A stretch of DNA of 64,000 nt, from NCBI RefSeq assembly GCF_901709675.1, contig NC_051093.1:6345053-6409052 (forward strand), in the 5' to 3' direction. This stretch comes from Syngnathus acus. Lineage: Eukaryota > Chordata > Actinopteri > Syngnathiformes > Syngnathidae. The notes beneath the pieces were generated by a model. That model was not told the origin of the DNA and did no database searches. It worked only from the letters and a program-made list of their open reading frames with translations. Shown one piece after another: positions 1 through 12,100 of this stretch (position 1 is the first letter of the stretch; every line of letters begins with the position of its first letter). The translations under genes and the position numbers were made by a program.

Positions 1-1994
1 AATCATCTGAGGTGCTGAGATGCAGATTTTTAAACTCCTCTGGTCAGAGCACTTCATCCCAGGCAACTGCACTGGTTGTCTTGGAAACCAATTCAAAAGC
101 TCCCTTTATTAAGACACGACTTGAGCAACAAAGCTCTTACTCACCATCTACACACAGGGAGGGTTAACCCAGGGCACACATTCCACGGAAGAAGACGGGA
201 GCCCTCGACATTGTCCCGCTCTCCGAGCCCCACGCTGTGGTCGGAGAAACTTTGGGGTGTAATATGACTCGGCCTTTGTAAACACACACAATGTGAGGGA
301 AGTGAAATACTCCGAGTATGGGAACAAGAGGAGGGAAATGCCAAGTTTACAACGAGGTTAAATATTGTGAGATATATCTTCTCGGCTGCCAGCTTTTTGA
401 CAGCTTTTTTCCCAGGTGGGTGCCCCGCATCTGGCGCGTACCAAGTATGCTAGCACGGGCCGCCGGGTCAAGCCCGTGTCAAAGAGTCTGAGACTATTAA
501 AGGAATGTAAACGCAAGCGGTCCAAATAAATATGACAGTTCCAAAACAAAACAGGGTTTAGGGGGCGTGTGAGCCCGGCTAAAAGCTCACGTGACGTACT
601 CGATTGTTTTGCTACTACGCCTTGAGTGGCTGGCTGCGTGTTCTCTGCCATCTTTTTATTTGACATGGTTGGTGAAGTGTGCGGTATTAGTCCCTGCGCA
701 AATTCTACGGTCGGCGATGCTGATTTACGACTCTGCGTATGTTGCTTCGTCTGACATGTGGTCTTAACGCTAGACCTCAAAAATGCACTTTGGCTATTTC
801 TCCATGCTTCATGAGAGGACACGGTTGATCCAGTGGAATCCATAAAGATGCCTATTTTTTTTTTTTTTTGAGCCATCGAAACCTGCAGGTGGGTCATTGG
901 CTGACCTGTGTGCAGCCTATTGCATCAAACTGGGTCATTTTCCAGATTCCCGGCGGGCGCGCATTTCCTCAACTTTGTATGCTTTGTAGTCTGCGCTGAC
1001 TTTCCAGAAATTCCAGCAGCAGCTGGGACTCTTAAAGAATGAGGAAGGCCTGTCTGGGTTTTGCTGTATCAGTCATTTTGGGAAAAAAAGCGCCCGAGTT
1101 ATTTTTCCTTCCATCTGTCACTCTCGCGGGGCTCTTCTATTTTGCCGCTATTTATCTGCAATGTTCCGATCCGCCATTTCTCATTCCATCACTCTCTCGC
1201 TCGCTCTCCACTTGCCTGGTACTACCAGGCTTGCTCACCCCCGCCCTCTCAGGGATTCTAAAAAGCTGCATTTCAAAGAGCTGATTCTCCTGCCTCATGC
1301 TCACACACACACACAGAGCTTCCTAGACAATGATAAATGAGTCCATATTGGCCAAAGAAGCGTACAGTTGCCATGCGCAGACAACGGCATGTTGGCGAAT
1401 CTTTGGGGCACCTCACACGCTCGCAAAACACGCTCAGAAAGAACCACATGAAGAAACCACACAAGACAAACACTCCATCAGACCTGTCCCTTCTTCTCAA
1501 GCGGATCGTCTACTCAAATTGCCCACTTTGCAAAGACGAACATGATATACAGAAAATAGTAGACAATTAACCGCAAAACCACCGTGCTAATGGTGCCAGC
1601 GTTTGCCGCCACACAAAGAAAAACACTTCTGTTATGTCAAAAGGAAGGAATTCGGTCGGGTGCGAGAATCCACTCTGCCGCAACCAAAGCGACGCAGTTA
1701 TGGGATTCTCAAATTCCATGAGTGAAATAGCATTCGGGCTGATTGTGTTGTGCTTATTTTCCTTTGCGATCCGATATGAATGATTCTACCTGCCCATTTA
1801 GTCGGCACACGCTACAACACCATTCAAACCCTCGAAATCAAGTGGACTAGAGCCCCGTCTACCTTTTTTTAATGTGAAAGAAACTCACTTCAAAACACTC
1901 CAAATGTATTTAGCAGATGCACTTGACGGCTTTCCACGGAATTGTCTCTGACGGCTATTCCCGTCGCGTCAAGTCAACGTGGAGGAAAGGATAC
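1..1994. other. Left-edge stretch, LLGL1 intron 2, no gene seen
   Basis: This should be LLGL1 intron sequence. I found no further LLGL1 exon: the next expected peptide (YGAPG-like) is absent in all frames. A 179-codon minus-strand open frame at 358-897 has no recognisable domain. A short CA run lies near 1302-1315. Confidence 0.5.
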
Positions 1995-4434
1995 ACTTTG
2001 ACGGCTCCCGCCTTTGTGCCGATCGCCATGAGTTGCAACTCGGGGTCGTAGGCCAACGCGCTGGGTTGATGTGGGAATCCATGCTCCACCGTCTGTGAAA
2101 GTCACACAGAATGAATACACAGATTTATAACAAGCGACACAAAGCCTCATTCTACAGTTATTGTGAGGCCTAAAATGGTATTGACATTGAGACACACCCT
2201 CCCACGTCTATGTGTTTACACTGTGGCGTCTAAAAAGGGAGGATGCCCTTAATAATGTGTGTGAATGATTCTCAAAAATGGCTTCGTTTGATTAAATCCA
2301 ATTCAAAGTTGGCCCTCACGGCCCCCGGACGCAGCAGCTGGGAAAGCTTTTAGTTCTCCAAAGAAGAAACAACATCTTGTCGGAGAAGCTGAGCTCTTCA
2401 TTGACTTTAGAGACGACTTATTTGGAGGGAAGTAAAACATGAACCTTGTGTCGACGCGCAAACTCCCTGTGGAGAGACCACCTCTGCGTCAGTTGTGGCA
2501 GCTGGCGTCCAACCTTAAGCGTGTTTGTTTTCACAGCGCAACCGACGCTTTATGGACCATGGAACATGACAAACAATCTAACAAGACACTTTGAGTCGGA
2601 GCACCATAAAGTGATTTCGAGTGCAGCGATATAGTTCCTCTCCAAGACAATTTGATCTTTTTGGTTGTCATTAAAGAGAGTGCAAGCGAGGTTGAAATGT
2701 TCCTGTTAAACACAGCTTTATAGGTGCTGAAGCAAAGTTTATGAAGGCAAGCGTTAGTTCCATTTCAAATCCAACTAAATTTGACTAGCGTCCCGAAATA
2801 AAATGTGTTTGACCTTGGAGGTTTCACTCGATTAATAAGGAAAATTGCAAAGTTAAAATTGCATGAGCCTCACAAAAATAAAATGTCTACAAGACTTTTT
2901 GAATTATACAAGTGAGGGTTCCTTGTGTGCACTAAGCTGCAATTTCTGTATTTGAATGTCAATACGTTCGGGCAGCTGTATCGTATGCTCCACTTTACGA
3001 GTGGCGCACTGTGTATATTGACAACAACTCAGTTTCCAGACTTCTGCAAAACTCTGTTTGTTTTGGCACAGCAGATTACCATGACAGAAATGCCATCTGC
3101 ATGAAAATGACCGGGAATACAATGCAAACTGTTTTTTAGTGTCCCACCAGAATGGAAGTGACAAAAAAGTTTGCAATTTTTAAAAACTCCATCAATTATT
3201 GGCATACTTGTTAAAACGATCTGTATGACGTGAATCAGTGAAAAACAATTCCTTTCTTGCCTCACCTCATACCTCTTATTAGATTAGAATTAGAAACCAC
3301 CACACCTTAAGAAAAACAACCAACGAGAGTCAGAAGATACAGCTGACAAGTTGTCGATCATCTCCCTTACACTTCACACTCTGTGATTAATTTCTACAAT
3401 GTAATGTTCCGTTACAAAGCCAAACTCCCAATGTAGCAGCTGCAGCTAACATGCTTTACAGTGCTAATGCTAGCTTAGTACTACTACCCACTGCTATTTT
3501 GTTGTTTTGTGCATACTACATATCTTGACTGCAGTTTCATCACATGCCATTATGAATGACAATGTTTTACTATAACGCTCGTGCATGTTGGAGAGGGGCG
3601 TGGCTTAAAGCAGACACTTGAGGGGGGGGGCAGGATTAGTTTGAGACTTCATTTAAATCTTGCTTAACGTTTTTTTTTTAAACAATGCAAACTCCCCCTG
3701 AACTTTAGAACATCAAAGAAAAGTTACTTTAAAAGTAACTTCAACACTAGTCAAGAATTCTGGTTGAGATTACGAGGGTGTAAATGCGTTACGAGGTTGC
3801 TTTTGATCGGTTTGACTCTGACACAAATACAATGGCAATAAAACATTATTTGGACTTTGGACATGTGTGCATGAGATGACAGTGCGTACAGTTTACCCAA
3901 CCACTTGTGCACACAAACCCCTGAGGTCTGAGCTCACAACAAAACGAAGATGAACTGCGTGTTTTTGTTTTTTTTTCCCCACTGATTCTGATGTCCCACA
4001 CAACAGTTGCATATAGTTCAATCTTGCTAATCTGCAATGATAACGAAAATTGTAATCCGGTAGCAATCCTCGAGCCAGTTTCGGTGCTGTGTTCAGTGCG
4101 GGCCTTAGACTAATTAACACGCCAAGCAAATAACTAAAGCCAGCCACACAAGTTATCAACAAAAGCCCCTCTGCTTGCAGAACAGCACAAACCGCGGTAG
4201 TTACTGCTCCATTTGGAAAAAAGCCTGTTAAACCCTCAACGGCGTCGAAATGAAAGGCTTGAATACTGCAGAGAGCTGACTTGCTCTTTTCAACTGAGAC
4301 TTAAAGATTTTAGCTGTAGTTTGGACATTCAGCGTCTCACTCCGCCACTTTACCTTGCTGAAGGCGAAGAGCTCCTGTTTTATCTTCTCCCTCTGCGGGT
4401 CGGTACCTTGCCGACGAAATCTAAACTTCATCAT
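1995..4434 (-). CDS. LLGL1: LLGL1, 5' end only (exons 1 and 2)
   Basis: Lethal giant larvae homologue 1 is a cortical WD40 scaffold that works with PAR6/aPKC in apical-basal polarity. Exon 1 (4354-4434) encodes 27 residues starting [10 protein letters not shown] and ending ELFAFSK, followed by a GTAAAG donor. Exon 2 starts at 2092 after a TTTCACAG acceptor and reads [16 protein letters not shown], continuing to [10 protein letters not shown]. This is the start of the first WD40 propeller. The exon 2 donor is either just after 1997 or just after 1995, so its 3' edge is uncertain by 2 nt. The MMKF start and FRRQG wording match LLGL1 rather than LLGL2. The remaining exons must lie beyond base 1. 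Intron 1 is about 2.3 kb. The first ATG of two is chosen because both are conserved. Confidence 0.93.
2093..4353. other. LLGL1 intron 1, no gene seen
   Basis: The stretch is AT-rich intronic sequence between two confidently placed exons. A G-run lies near 3623-3631, and a T-run lies near 3968-3977. No coding exon, RNA gene or clear transposon was recognised. Confidence 0.5.
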
Positions 4435-6077
4435 TTTGAAGCCAGGCTGGAGGGCACAAGTGATGAGTGCTCACTGGGGGCTGGTATCACCCGGGCGGCG
4501 TTGTCGGACGAAGCTAAACTAGCTTACTAGCTTGCCGGCTAGCCCATGCAGGGTGAGCGTGAGGCTTACGAGGCTGCGACGCAACTGCGGGTGCGGTTCT
4601 TTTCTGTTTCTGTCCTTCTGGCTCGACTAGTTTCGGGGAAGGTTTAGACACCGCTCCCCCTTCTCTCGGTTCACACGGAAACCATTGTTGGCAACCAATA
4701 GGAGCGAAGAAAGCTGGGGCAATTACTCAGAGACGCCCATACAGCCAGTTGCACAGCGTGGGGGTGTTGAATTTGTGTTACGGGACGCACCGCAGCGAAT
4801 TTACGTTCTGTAGACACCGATCAGTGCGGCGGCCATACGGCAAGTCAGGAGATTAAAATCAAGCGCAACATTATAAGAGTCAGCGAAAAAGAATTTGCCT
4901 ACTTTCTTGATTTCGAAATATTGTTGCATATTCACCACACTTGCATGTTTTATCTCATCACACAGAAAGACCGAGTCAATACGAAATGCAGTTACTAAAT
5001 TAAAATGGTTCATGGCATGTTGATTTTATTTCCTGAATATTTTTATTATACGTCTATTTCATTGCATTTTGTTGGACTGTTTGTTGGCATGGTCTGACCT
5101 TTGACAATCAATAAAATGAACACATTTGCTTAGTTATTCAGTCATGATACAAACTTTAATGATTACACGTGTATATTTTGTGCAATAACTATATACAACT
5201 GTATTTCACATTAAATATTGAAGTCAATTCTCAAATATTGCCAAAACATGCATATTGTGACACCCCCCCCCCCCCCCCTTGAATTTATGGCAGGGAATAA
5301 AAAAGATGGATTGGAGTATCAATAGAATCCTTCTTATTTTTCCCACTATAAAAGCAAAAGTTATATTAAAGTACACTTGGAATGCACATCATGTTCACCT
5401 TTACAAGGACAAACAAGAAATTTCAGTTGGCAGCTACCACAGCAGAGCTCACAGATCACATTATAGCTATTTCAACTCAGTTGCCTGTAATCACCATGAG
5501 TCACATCTTTTTATTCCTCAGAAAGGAAGTCCTACTCATCCCAATTTCCTAAAAATCAACCATGAGACAGCGGAAACCCACCAAAAGAGGAGTCAAATAT
5601 TTGACAAGAACCTTCCTGACAGTGTCTCACTTCCACTTTTGATTCACATCGCATCACCCAACATTTGACTCATTGACATGTGTTAAGTGTGTGTACTGTA
5701 GAGTGCAAAATATAAGTATTTAAAACATAAAGGAAATGTTTAGTCTATTATAAAATCAGTGAAAAGGATTTTACAGTGGTGACTGATTAATACACCGAAT
5801 CGAACAAATTATTTTTTTAGTTAATGGTCCAATAATAAGTGACTCTGTGCCGAAATGATTGTTTCCAAATTAGTCATTCACTACTGCAAATTTTTCCAAC
5901 ACTCATCGAAGTTCGATTTGATTTGTATTACTCTATCACGACACATATCATACTCTCAAGTAGAAAACAAACAGTTCATTATGAAAACAGAGGTAGATAC
6001 AGAAACAGTCCATTTTAGTGGCATGAAACTAACGAGTGGTGTTTTTTACCACGTCAGCTCATGTTGACTGAGCCACA
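4435..6077. other. LLGL1 promoter side and MYO15A 3' flank
   Basis: The 4440-4700 part next to LLGL1 exon 1 is visibly richer in CG dinucleotides than the surroundings and is the likely promoter. The rest is AT-rich with a 16-base poly-C run at 5263-5278. In human I recall ALKBH5 lying between MYO15A and LLGL1; no ALKBH5 exon is visible here. Confidence 0.5.
5263..5278. repeat. 16-base C homopolymer
   Basis: Sixteen consecutive C residues between LLGL1 and MYO15A, in otherwise AT-rich DNA. Confidence 0.9.
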
Positions 6078-6180
6078 CTATAGCAGGGTGATTTCACTTG
6101 GTGGCAACGTGAGTCTCTTTTCTCTGGGCAGACAGCATGTTCTCCATGTGCATGGCAACCACTCGACACAGCTCCAGACC
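6078..6180 (-). CDS. MYO15A: MYO15A last exon, frame broken before the PDZ ligand
   Basis: After a TTTTTCCAG acceptor the exon reads [18 protein letters not shown] in the expected frame. It then becomes [10 protein letters not shown] and stops at TGA (6094-6096). In the neighbouring frame the same DNA reads [15 protein letters not shown] and stops at TAG (6078-6080), which matches the human C-terminus ([14 protein letters not shown]). The break lies at about 6120-6131, within GCCCAGAGAAAAGAG, and fits either one extra C or loss of one GA unit. Confidence 0.9.
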
Positions 6181-9100
6181 CTGGAAAAACGTAAAGCACA
6201 TTATATGTGGATGTGCAACTAGCAATGCAAGCAAAGCGTACCAACCACACAATCAAACCTGCTCTAGTTGAAGCTGTATGATTCGCTGGTTGAGCAGATC
6301 TCCAATCATTATGTCAACGTACGGGTAACTTGAGCCGGACGTTGGTCTCTGGGTGCGAGTTGACTGGACTTCTTTTAAAGGGAAATGCACCATGGCCTCC
6401 TAATCACATAAATGTAAACATAGCATGTATTTGAATGTGCACAAATTGTGGAATAGTCTATTGTTACAATAATCAAACTGTCGATAAATGATTGTGGTAA
6501 ACTATCAGCACCACAAAAAAATCAACAAAAAAAAGACCATTTGGGAGCTAAAATTTATCAAGTTTGTTGTAAACTGAGCTCACCAATGGGATGCTTGAGC
6601 TGCAGCTAACTTGGGTTGCTGTTTTTTTTTTTGTTTTGTTTTTTAATAAGACTTTCATCAGTGTAAATTTTGAAATAATCAAATAAAACTTGAAAGGTCG
6701 GATTTTTCTTCATTCAAAGCATTGGTTTGTTGACCTTCATTTTATTGAGTTCAGCTCAATCTTCTTCACTTGATGGATGATTCCTTGGAGCTCGATGGAA
6801 AAAAGGAAAGCATTGCATAAACCAGTCCCCCTTCCTGTGGTTCCTCCTCGGTTCTCTTTCAATTTTAGGCTCCTCTTTGTGCTCTGACGTGGGTATTCTC
6901 AGGACCACTGATGGTGTCTTCTCCACCTCGAAGATGGCGGGGTTGTTCCGAGGTTCCTTCACCTTCTGTACTCTCATCAACCACCTTCCCGGTACTTGTC
7001 AACTCCTCGGCTTGTCAAAGACAATCCAAGCACGTTTGTAACAGCTTGTAGCTTCTCCTCCATTCCTCCTGCTCTCTGAGGAAATAAGGTTGAAGGCGTA
7101 GGTTAGCAGCTGTCCTTTCATCCTGTCCTCCTGAAACTGGAGCTCGGTCTTCTGAGCTAGAAGTTGCCCAATGGTCTTCTCGGCAGCCTCGACGCTCTCT
7201 TTCTCCTTCATCAGACTTTCGTGAAGCTGGTGTCTGAGATCATTGATGATCTTCCAAGTCGTATGTAAATTGTTTTCACTAAGCTGCTCCTTTTCTTCCG
7301 AAGCCCTCAGCTCCTCTCGAAGAGGAATGAGCTCCGTCCAAAGTTGAGCTAAGTTCATGTCGTGTACTCTCTTTCCTTGTAGATAATCTAGGACAGCAAC
7401 TTGGACATTGATTTGGCTTTTTACTTCTTCTCTTTCCCATGGGCGACACGACAGCAGACGACTTCTGTTAGCATCCAGATCTTTAGTGATATTAGCCAGG
7501 AAGTTCTCAATGTAGCAACACCAATAATTACCCACATTATTCATGATGTTTCCTCTCAAATGTTGTGTTTTTCAATTCTCCATAACTCTTCCTCCTAGCA
7601 AAAACTGTCACTAAAGCATCATGACATCACCAAAGGCATCAGTCGATGATGTCATGAGTGACAGTCAACTAAAAAGAGCACATTGGAATTATAGTAGAAG
7701 CTGCAAAAAAACAACTTTGTATTTTGTGTTAAAATCTTCTAGTTTGTGCAAAAGAATCTTTCTGATGTCATCAACACAGAAATTGATGTTTTGAGGCATA
7801 TTATTTTCCACTAAGCTGGGTTGAACTCCAAGTGTAACCAATTTGAGGCATTAGAATTTGGAGTTTCCACTGTACTTCAAAACCACAAATGAGAAGGGAA
7901 TGCTGTTCTGGTGCTTAAGTTGTTACTGATCAGGAAAATATTTGCAATATGGTCAACAAAGAATAGTGCGGGAATCCAACAGAGGGGAGCCAAATGCTTT
8001 GTTTTAAACATAGTGGTAGACTAGGAGAACCACATTACGGTTAAATGAGTGATAAAAAAATAGTGTACTGTGTGTGTGCTCATGTCATACGTGAGTGTCT
8101 CTGTTAAGAAAGTGAAGTCCATTCAGATTCACCGCCAGAATGCACGGAGCCTTGATGGTGGCTGAGCTGGAACTTTGGATGTAGAAGAAGGAAGAGCCGA
8201 ACATGGGGAAGGGGCTGACCAGACCTGAGGGAGTGCACAGAAAGGCTCACGACAAAGATCTCCATAACGTCTATGATGTACTGTCTTACCAAGGAATTGT
8301 GCACGGGCCTGGTGTGGGTTTAGAGGCTGGACTTGTTGCATGTGTTGAGTTGCATATTGAGCCACTGCTGCGGACTCTGTTTGCTGTAGAACTGTGAGGG
8401 GACACACTCCTGCAACTCACGTCTGAACACACACACACACAAATCTGTTATATATATATTAATAAAAAAAAGACCTCATTGTGTTCGTGTCAAAATGAAC
8501 CAAATTGCCCAATTGAATAACAAATATGGCATCAATGTGTATTTACGTGGTGGGCGGACAGACGGCGTCTTTGGCACGGTGCTGGAGAGCAGCCAGTGTG
8601 GCAAGCTGTTGTAGATGTTGTTCACTGGCCTTACTCAGCGGGACCACAGTCAGCAAAGCCTTCAGGTAATCTGGCAACACCTGGCACAAAATGGATATTT
8701 TATTATCCAATGCACAGTTTTCATGGTGGTTGAAGCTGAACTAACACAAAAGCATAACTACATTTTCTATTTACCTGGTTATAATGCATGGTAACGTAGA
8801 GCTCGTTATCAAGTTTCAAGGCAAGGCTCCATATGACTCTTCGGAACCAAAGACTGTAGTTGGCATCCACTGGTTCCGCTTCTGTAGCAACATCCAAGAT
8901 GTATTCCCTCTTAATCAGGGGTCGAACATTCTGACCTAAAATAAAAAACACAGGTGAGACAGCAACTTGAAATGACAATCTCTCCCAACACCAAAAATAA
9001 TCCTCATTACCTCCGTGCGTGACCAAAAAGATTGCATATTCATCCAAGGCTTCCACTCTGTGAAGGTCCATTTCATAACAGAGCTCCTCGATGGCATCCA

Positions 9101-12100
9101 AAGCCACCTGACAAATGATCAACTGATATCAAATCACTGGTACTGAAATGTTCACTGAACCCGTGTGTGCACTTACAGAACACGTCTTGATTTTCAAGTG
9201 TCTTTCCATCCCACCTGGCAGAAGGAACAGCTGTCTTTTGGAACTCCGCCCCGCCTGCACGTACACAACTGTGTTAAAGAAAGACACACTAAATAGAGAC
9301 TTTTGACACGAACCATCATTGCTTTCAGTTCTATGTTGTTGGGATACTGCGCACGTCCTCCGTACTGAAATGTTTTCCTCAGATTCTGCTCACAGGCCTT
9401 GGCAATACCTGGTGAGAAATAACACACTTGAAAGGTAGGATGAACGAACGGATATGCGTACTTCATACCTTGGTACTGCAATCCGATGCTGACAGAGGCG
9501 TTGTGTAGAAAGCTGAAGAGGAATGGCTTCATAACAAGTGAACAGCGATGGAAAGCAGTCAAGATGTACAAGAGTCTCCAACCTCTCTGGCAACTGTCTC
9601 TGCACAATCAAACGCAAGCAGATGCTCTGTAAAACAAGAAGCCCACAGTTTCTATACGTGTGTGTGTGTTCTGGTTCTCACGGTTTGGAGCTGTTGTTGG
9701 CAGTGACTTGCTTCATCACCTGGCAATAGGCTTCATCTTTCATCAGGCCGTGATCAGCGCTTAACTTAAAACAACCGCATGAAAAGTGATACTGGACAAT
9801 AAAAAGACATGAGATGCATGGGAGACTGTACCTTCAGTAGAATTGTCACAAGGTCCTGTTCGGTCTGACCTTTGAGTGGCAGGTCCCCCATGAACTTCAT
9901 CGCAGCTAGCGGGAGACGTTACAACATTGCTGACTGAGCAAACTTGCTGATGTAAATCTCGTCTCACCTGAGGAGATGTCAGCAGCTACTCTGTTCATTC
10001 CGCTGTCTGAGAAGTCAATCAGAGACTCTTGGAGTGGAGACTGGAAAGAGAAACAAACAGATAGGAAGGAGGAAATGCCTGGAGAATTGTACATTTAATG
10101 GAAGCGCAGGTTGAAATGAATCCAAAATGTACCTTGGAGAATTTGATCAGATCCGCCGGATCCCTGCCAACCCTCCCCTTTTGGCTTTTGGATCGCTGTG
10201 GGCACAACGCAAGCAGAAGTTTAAATCCAAACGTGTGTGTGATTGCTAAAAGCCTGATGAGGTGTCTTACTTCCTGTTCCTTTGTGCCTCTCTGAAGTAC
10301 CTCTTGGCAAACTCAATCATGTGGTACTGGCTGCCATATTCCGACATATCATCCAATTGCTCATCCTGGCTCTCCACGTGCGTGCCCTTCACTACCTGTT
10401 ACCATAAACATCACTATTCTTCTTGTACTCAAGTACTCGAGTTCTGATTGTGCTTTCGTACTTCTGTCGAGCGGTCCAGCTCTTGGGCCACCACCGCCGA
10501 GCCCAACGCTACGGCAACGGCGGCCGAAGCAGCGACACGACCTTGTCTGTCACGAGGCTCCGCCCTCTCTGTCGGGAGAAGCAGGAAGTCCGGAGCAGCT
10601 ACAGGTCGGACATCTTCGCTGGCGAACGCTCCCGACATCCCGTACACCGCCCCGAACCGCCAGCCTGCAAGATGTCATTACAGTCACCAAGAAGTAAAAA
10701 AAATAATAATTCCAAACTCACCAAAGTCAGGGGTGTCTCTCTTGAGTTCTTCCAGCAGCATCACCTTTTTCTTTACAATGCAGCCATATTGTTGACCTAA
10801 ACACACACACACATTGAGAGACATAATATAAAGCCCAGATACTTATCTACGTGGTTCACAGAGAGGCTGCTGTACATGTCTCACCTGCCTCCAGGCCATC
10901 CATGCGTTGAAGTCTGATGATGTCACCTTTGTGGAAGCTCAGCAGCCTCCTGTCCTCATTGATGCAGTTCCTCACTGCCACCACATACTCGGAATCCTGA
11001 CAGCATGATGACATGTACTGCATATTATAGCGTTCAATATAAATATGAATTGCTTCAATGTCGTTTTTTTTGGCCCTAGACAGCGCCAAAGCAATATTTT
11101 ATACGAAACATTATTTAATGTATGGGTATCACATTGTTTATGTCTCTATTGGTTGCGAGAAGGGAGTATTTAAAATGACCTCTGACCTTCTTCATTTCTG
11201 TGAGGAAGTAGTCAATCATGCTTTTGACCTGCTGCGCCCTGGCGGAAAACAGGATCAGCTTCTCATTGGCGAGATTGAACTCCAACATGTTTTTGGACGG
11301 CACGGACACGAACAGGATGTCCGAGTAGCTGCGCAGGAAGTCACACAGAGGCTGAGGATGTTGTAAACTTTAAACGATTTTTTTTTATGATGGCTACAAT
11401 CTATTAACATTGAGACACATCAATAAATGATTTAATGGAGGGAAGACAGAAGCCCTTAGTCCAAACTGGGTCTTAATCATCTCCATTAGATTTTCTGTTA
11501 TTATTTTGATGTATGTTTTAATACCCTAATTAAGATGCACCTGTAGGGCCTCAGAACTCTGAAGGAGTCCGGAGCGGTGGAGCTGCTCCTCACTAACTTC
11601 AGCAGCTTAATGCCTTTATGTGACACAGACAGGACCTGCACTCCCGTCCCAACGCTGCCCTGCAACACATTAAATAGACAGTTGAGTGGGGGAAAAAAAA
11701 AAAATGGAATAATAGTTTGATATTCAACGTTTTACGACAGAATGGTAGAACTTACAGAAGCTGGGAAAAGACGAGAGAAGTAGATCTCCCATGAGTCTCT
11801 GGCCATGGTAACCACCTTTTTCTTCACATTCTCATGATGAGTTCCTGGAACTTGATCCACTTGGTTTTCCACTGCAAGAAACATGTCATTATAATTCCTG
11901 AAAGGGATTGACAAGCGGTAAATCCAAGGTGTCATGTGGCTGCCCCTGCACAGGATAAGCAAAATATCAAATGGCAAGATGCAAGTACTGTAAGTCCGTC
12001 CAAACTCCCGAATGTGCAGAAAATGTTTTACGACTCACAATATAACTTTGGTTAACTTACCAAAGAGAGTTTTCATCGTTTGTCTTTCTTCTTGGGTGAT

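Noticed and set aside
358-897. 179-codon minus-strand frame in LLGL1 intron 2
   Set aside because: No recognisable domain, no splice support and mixed composition; may be a transposon remnant, but I cannot support it.
2446-2634. Short frame with [13 protein letters not shown], faintly like a BED-type zinc finger
   Set aside because: The paired cysteines and histidines do not fit any finger spacing; too short.
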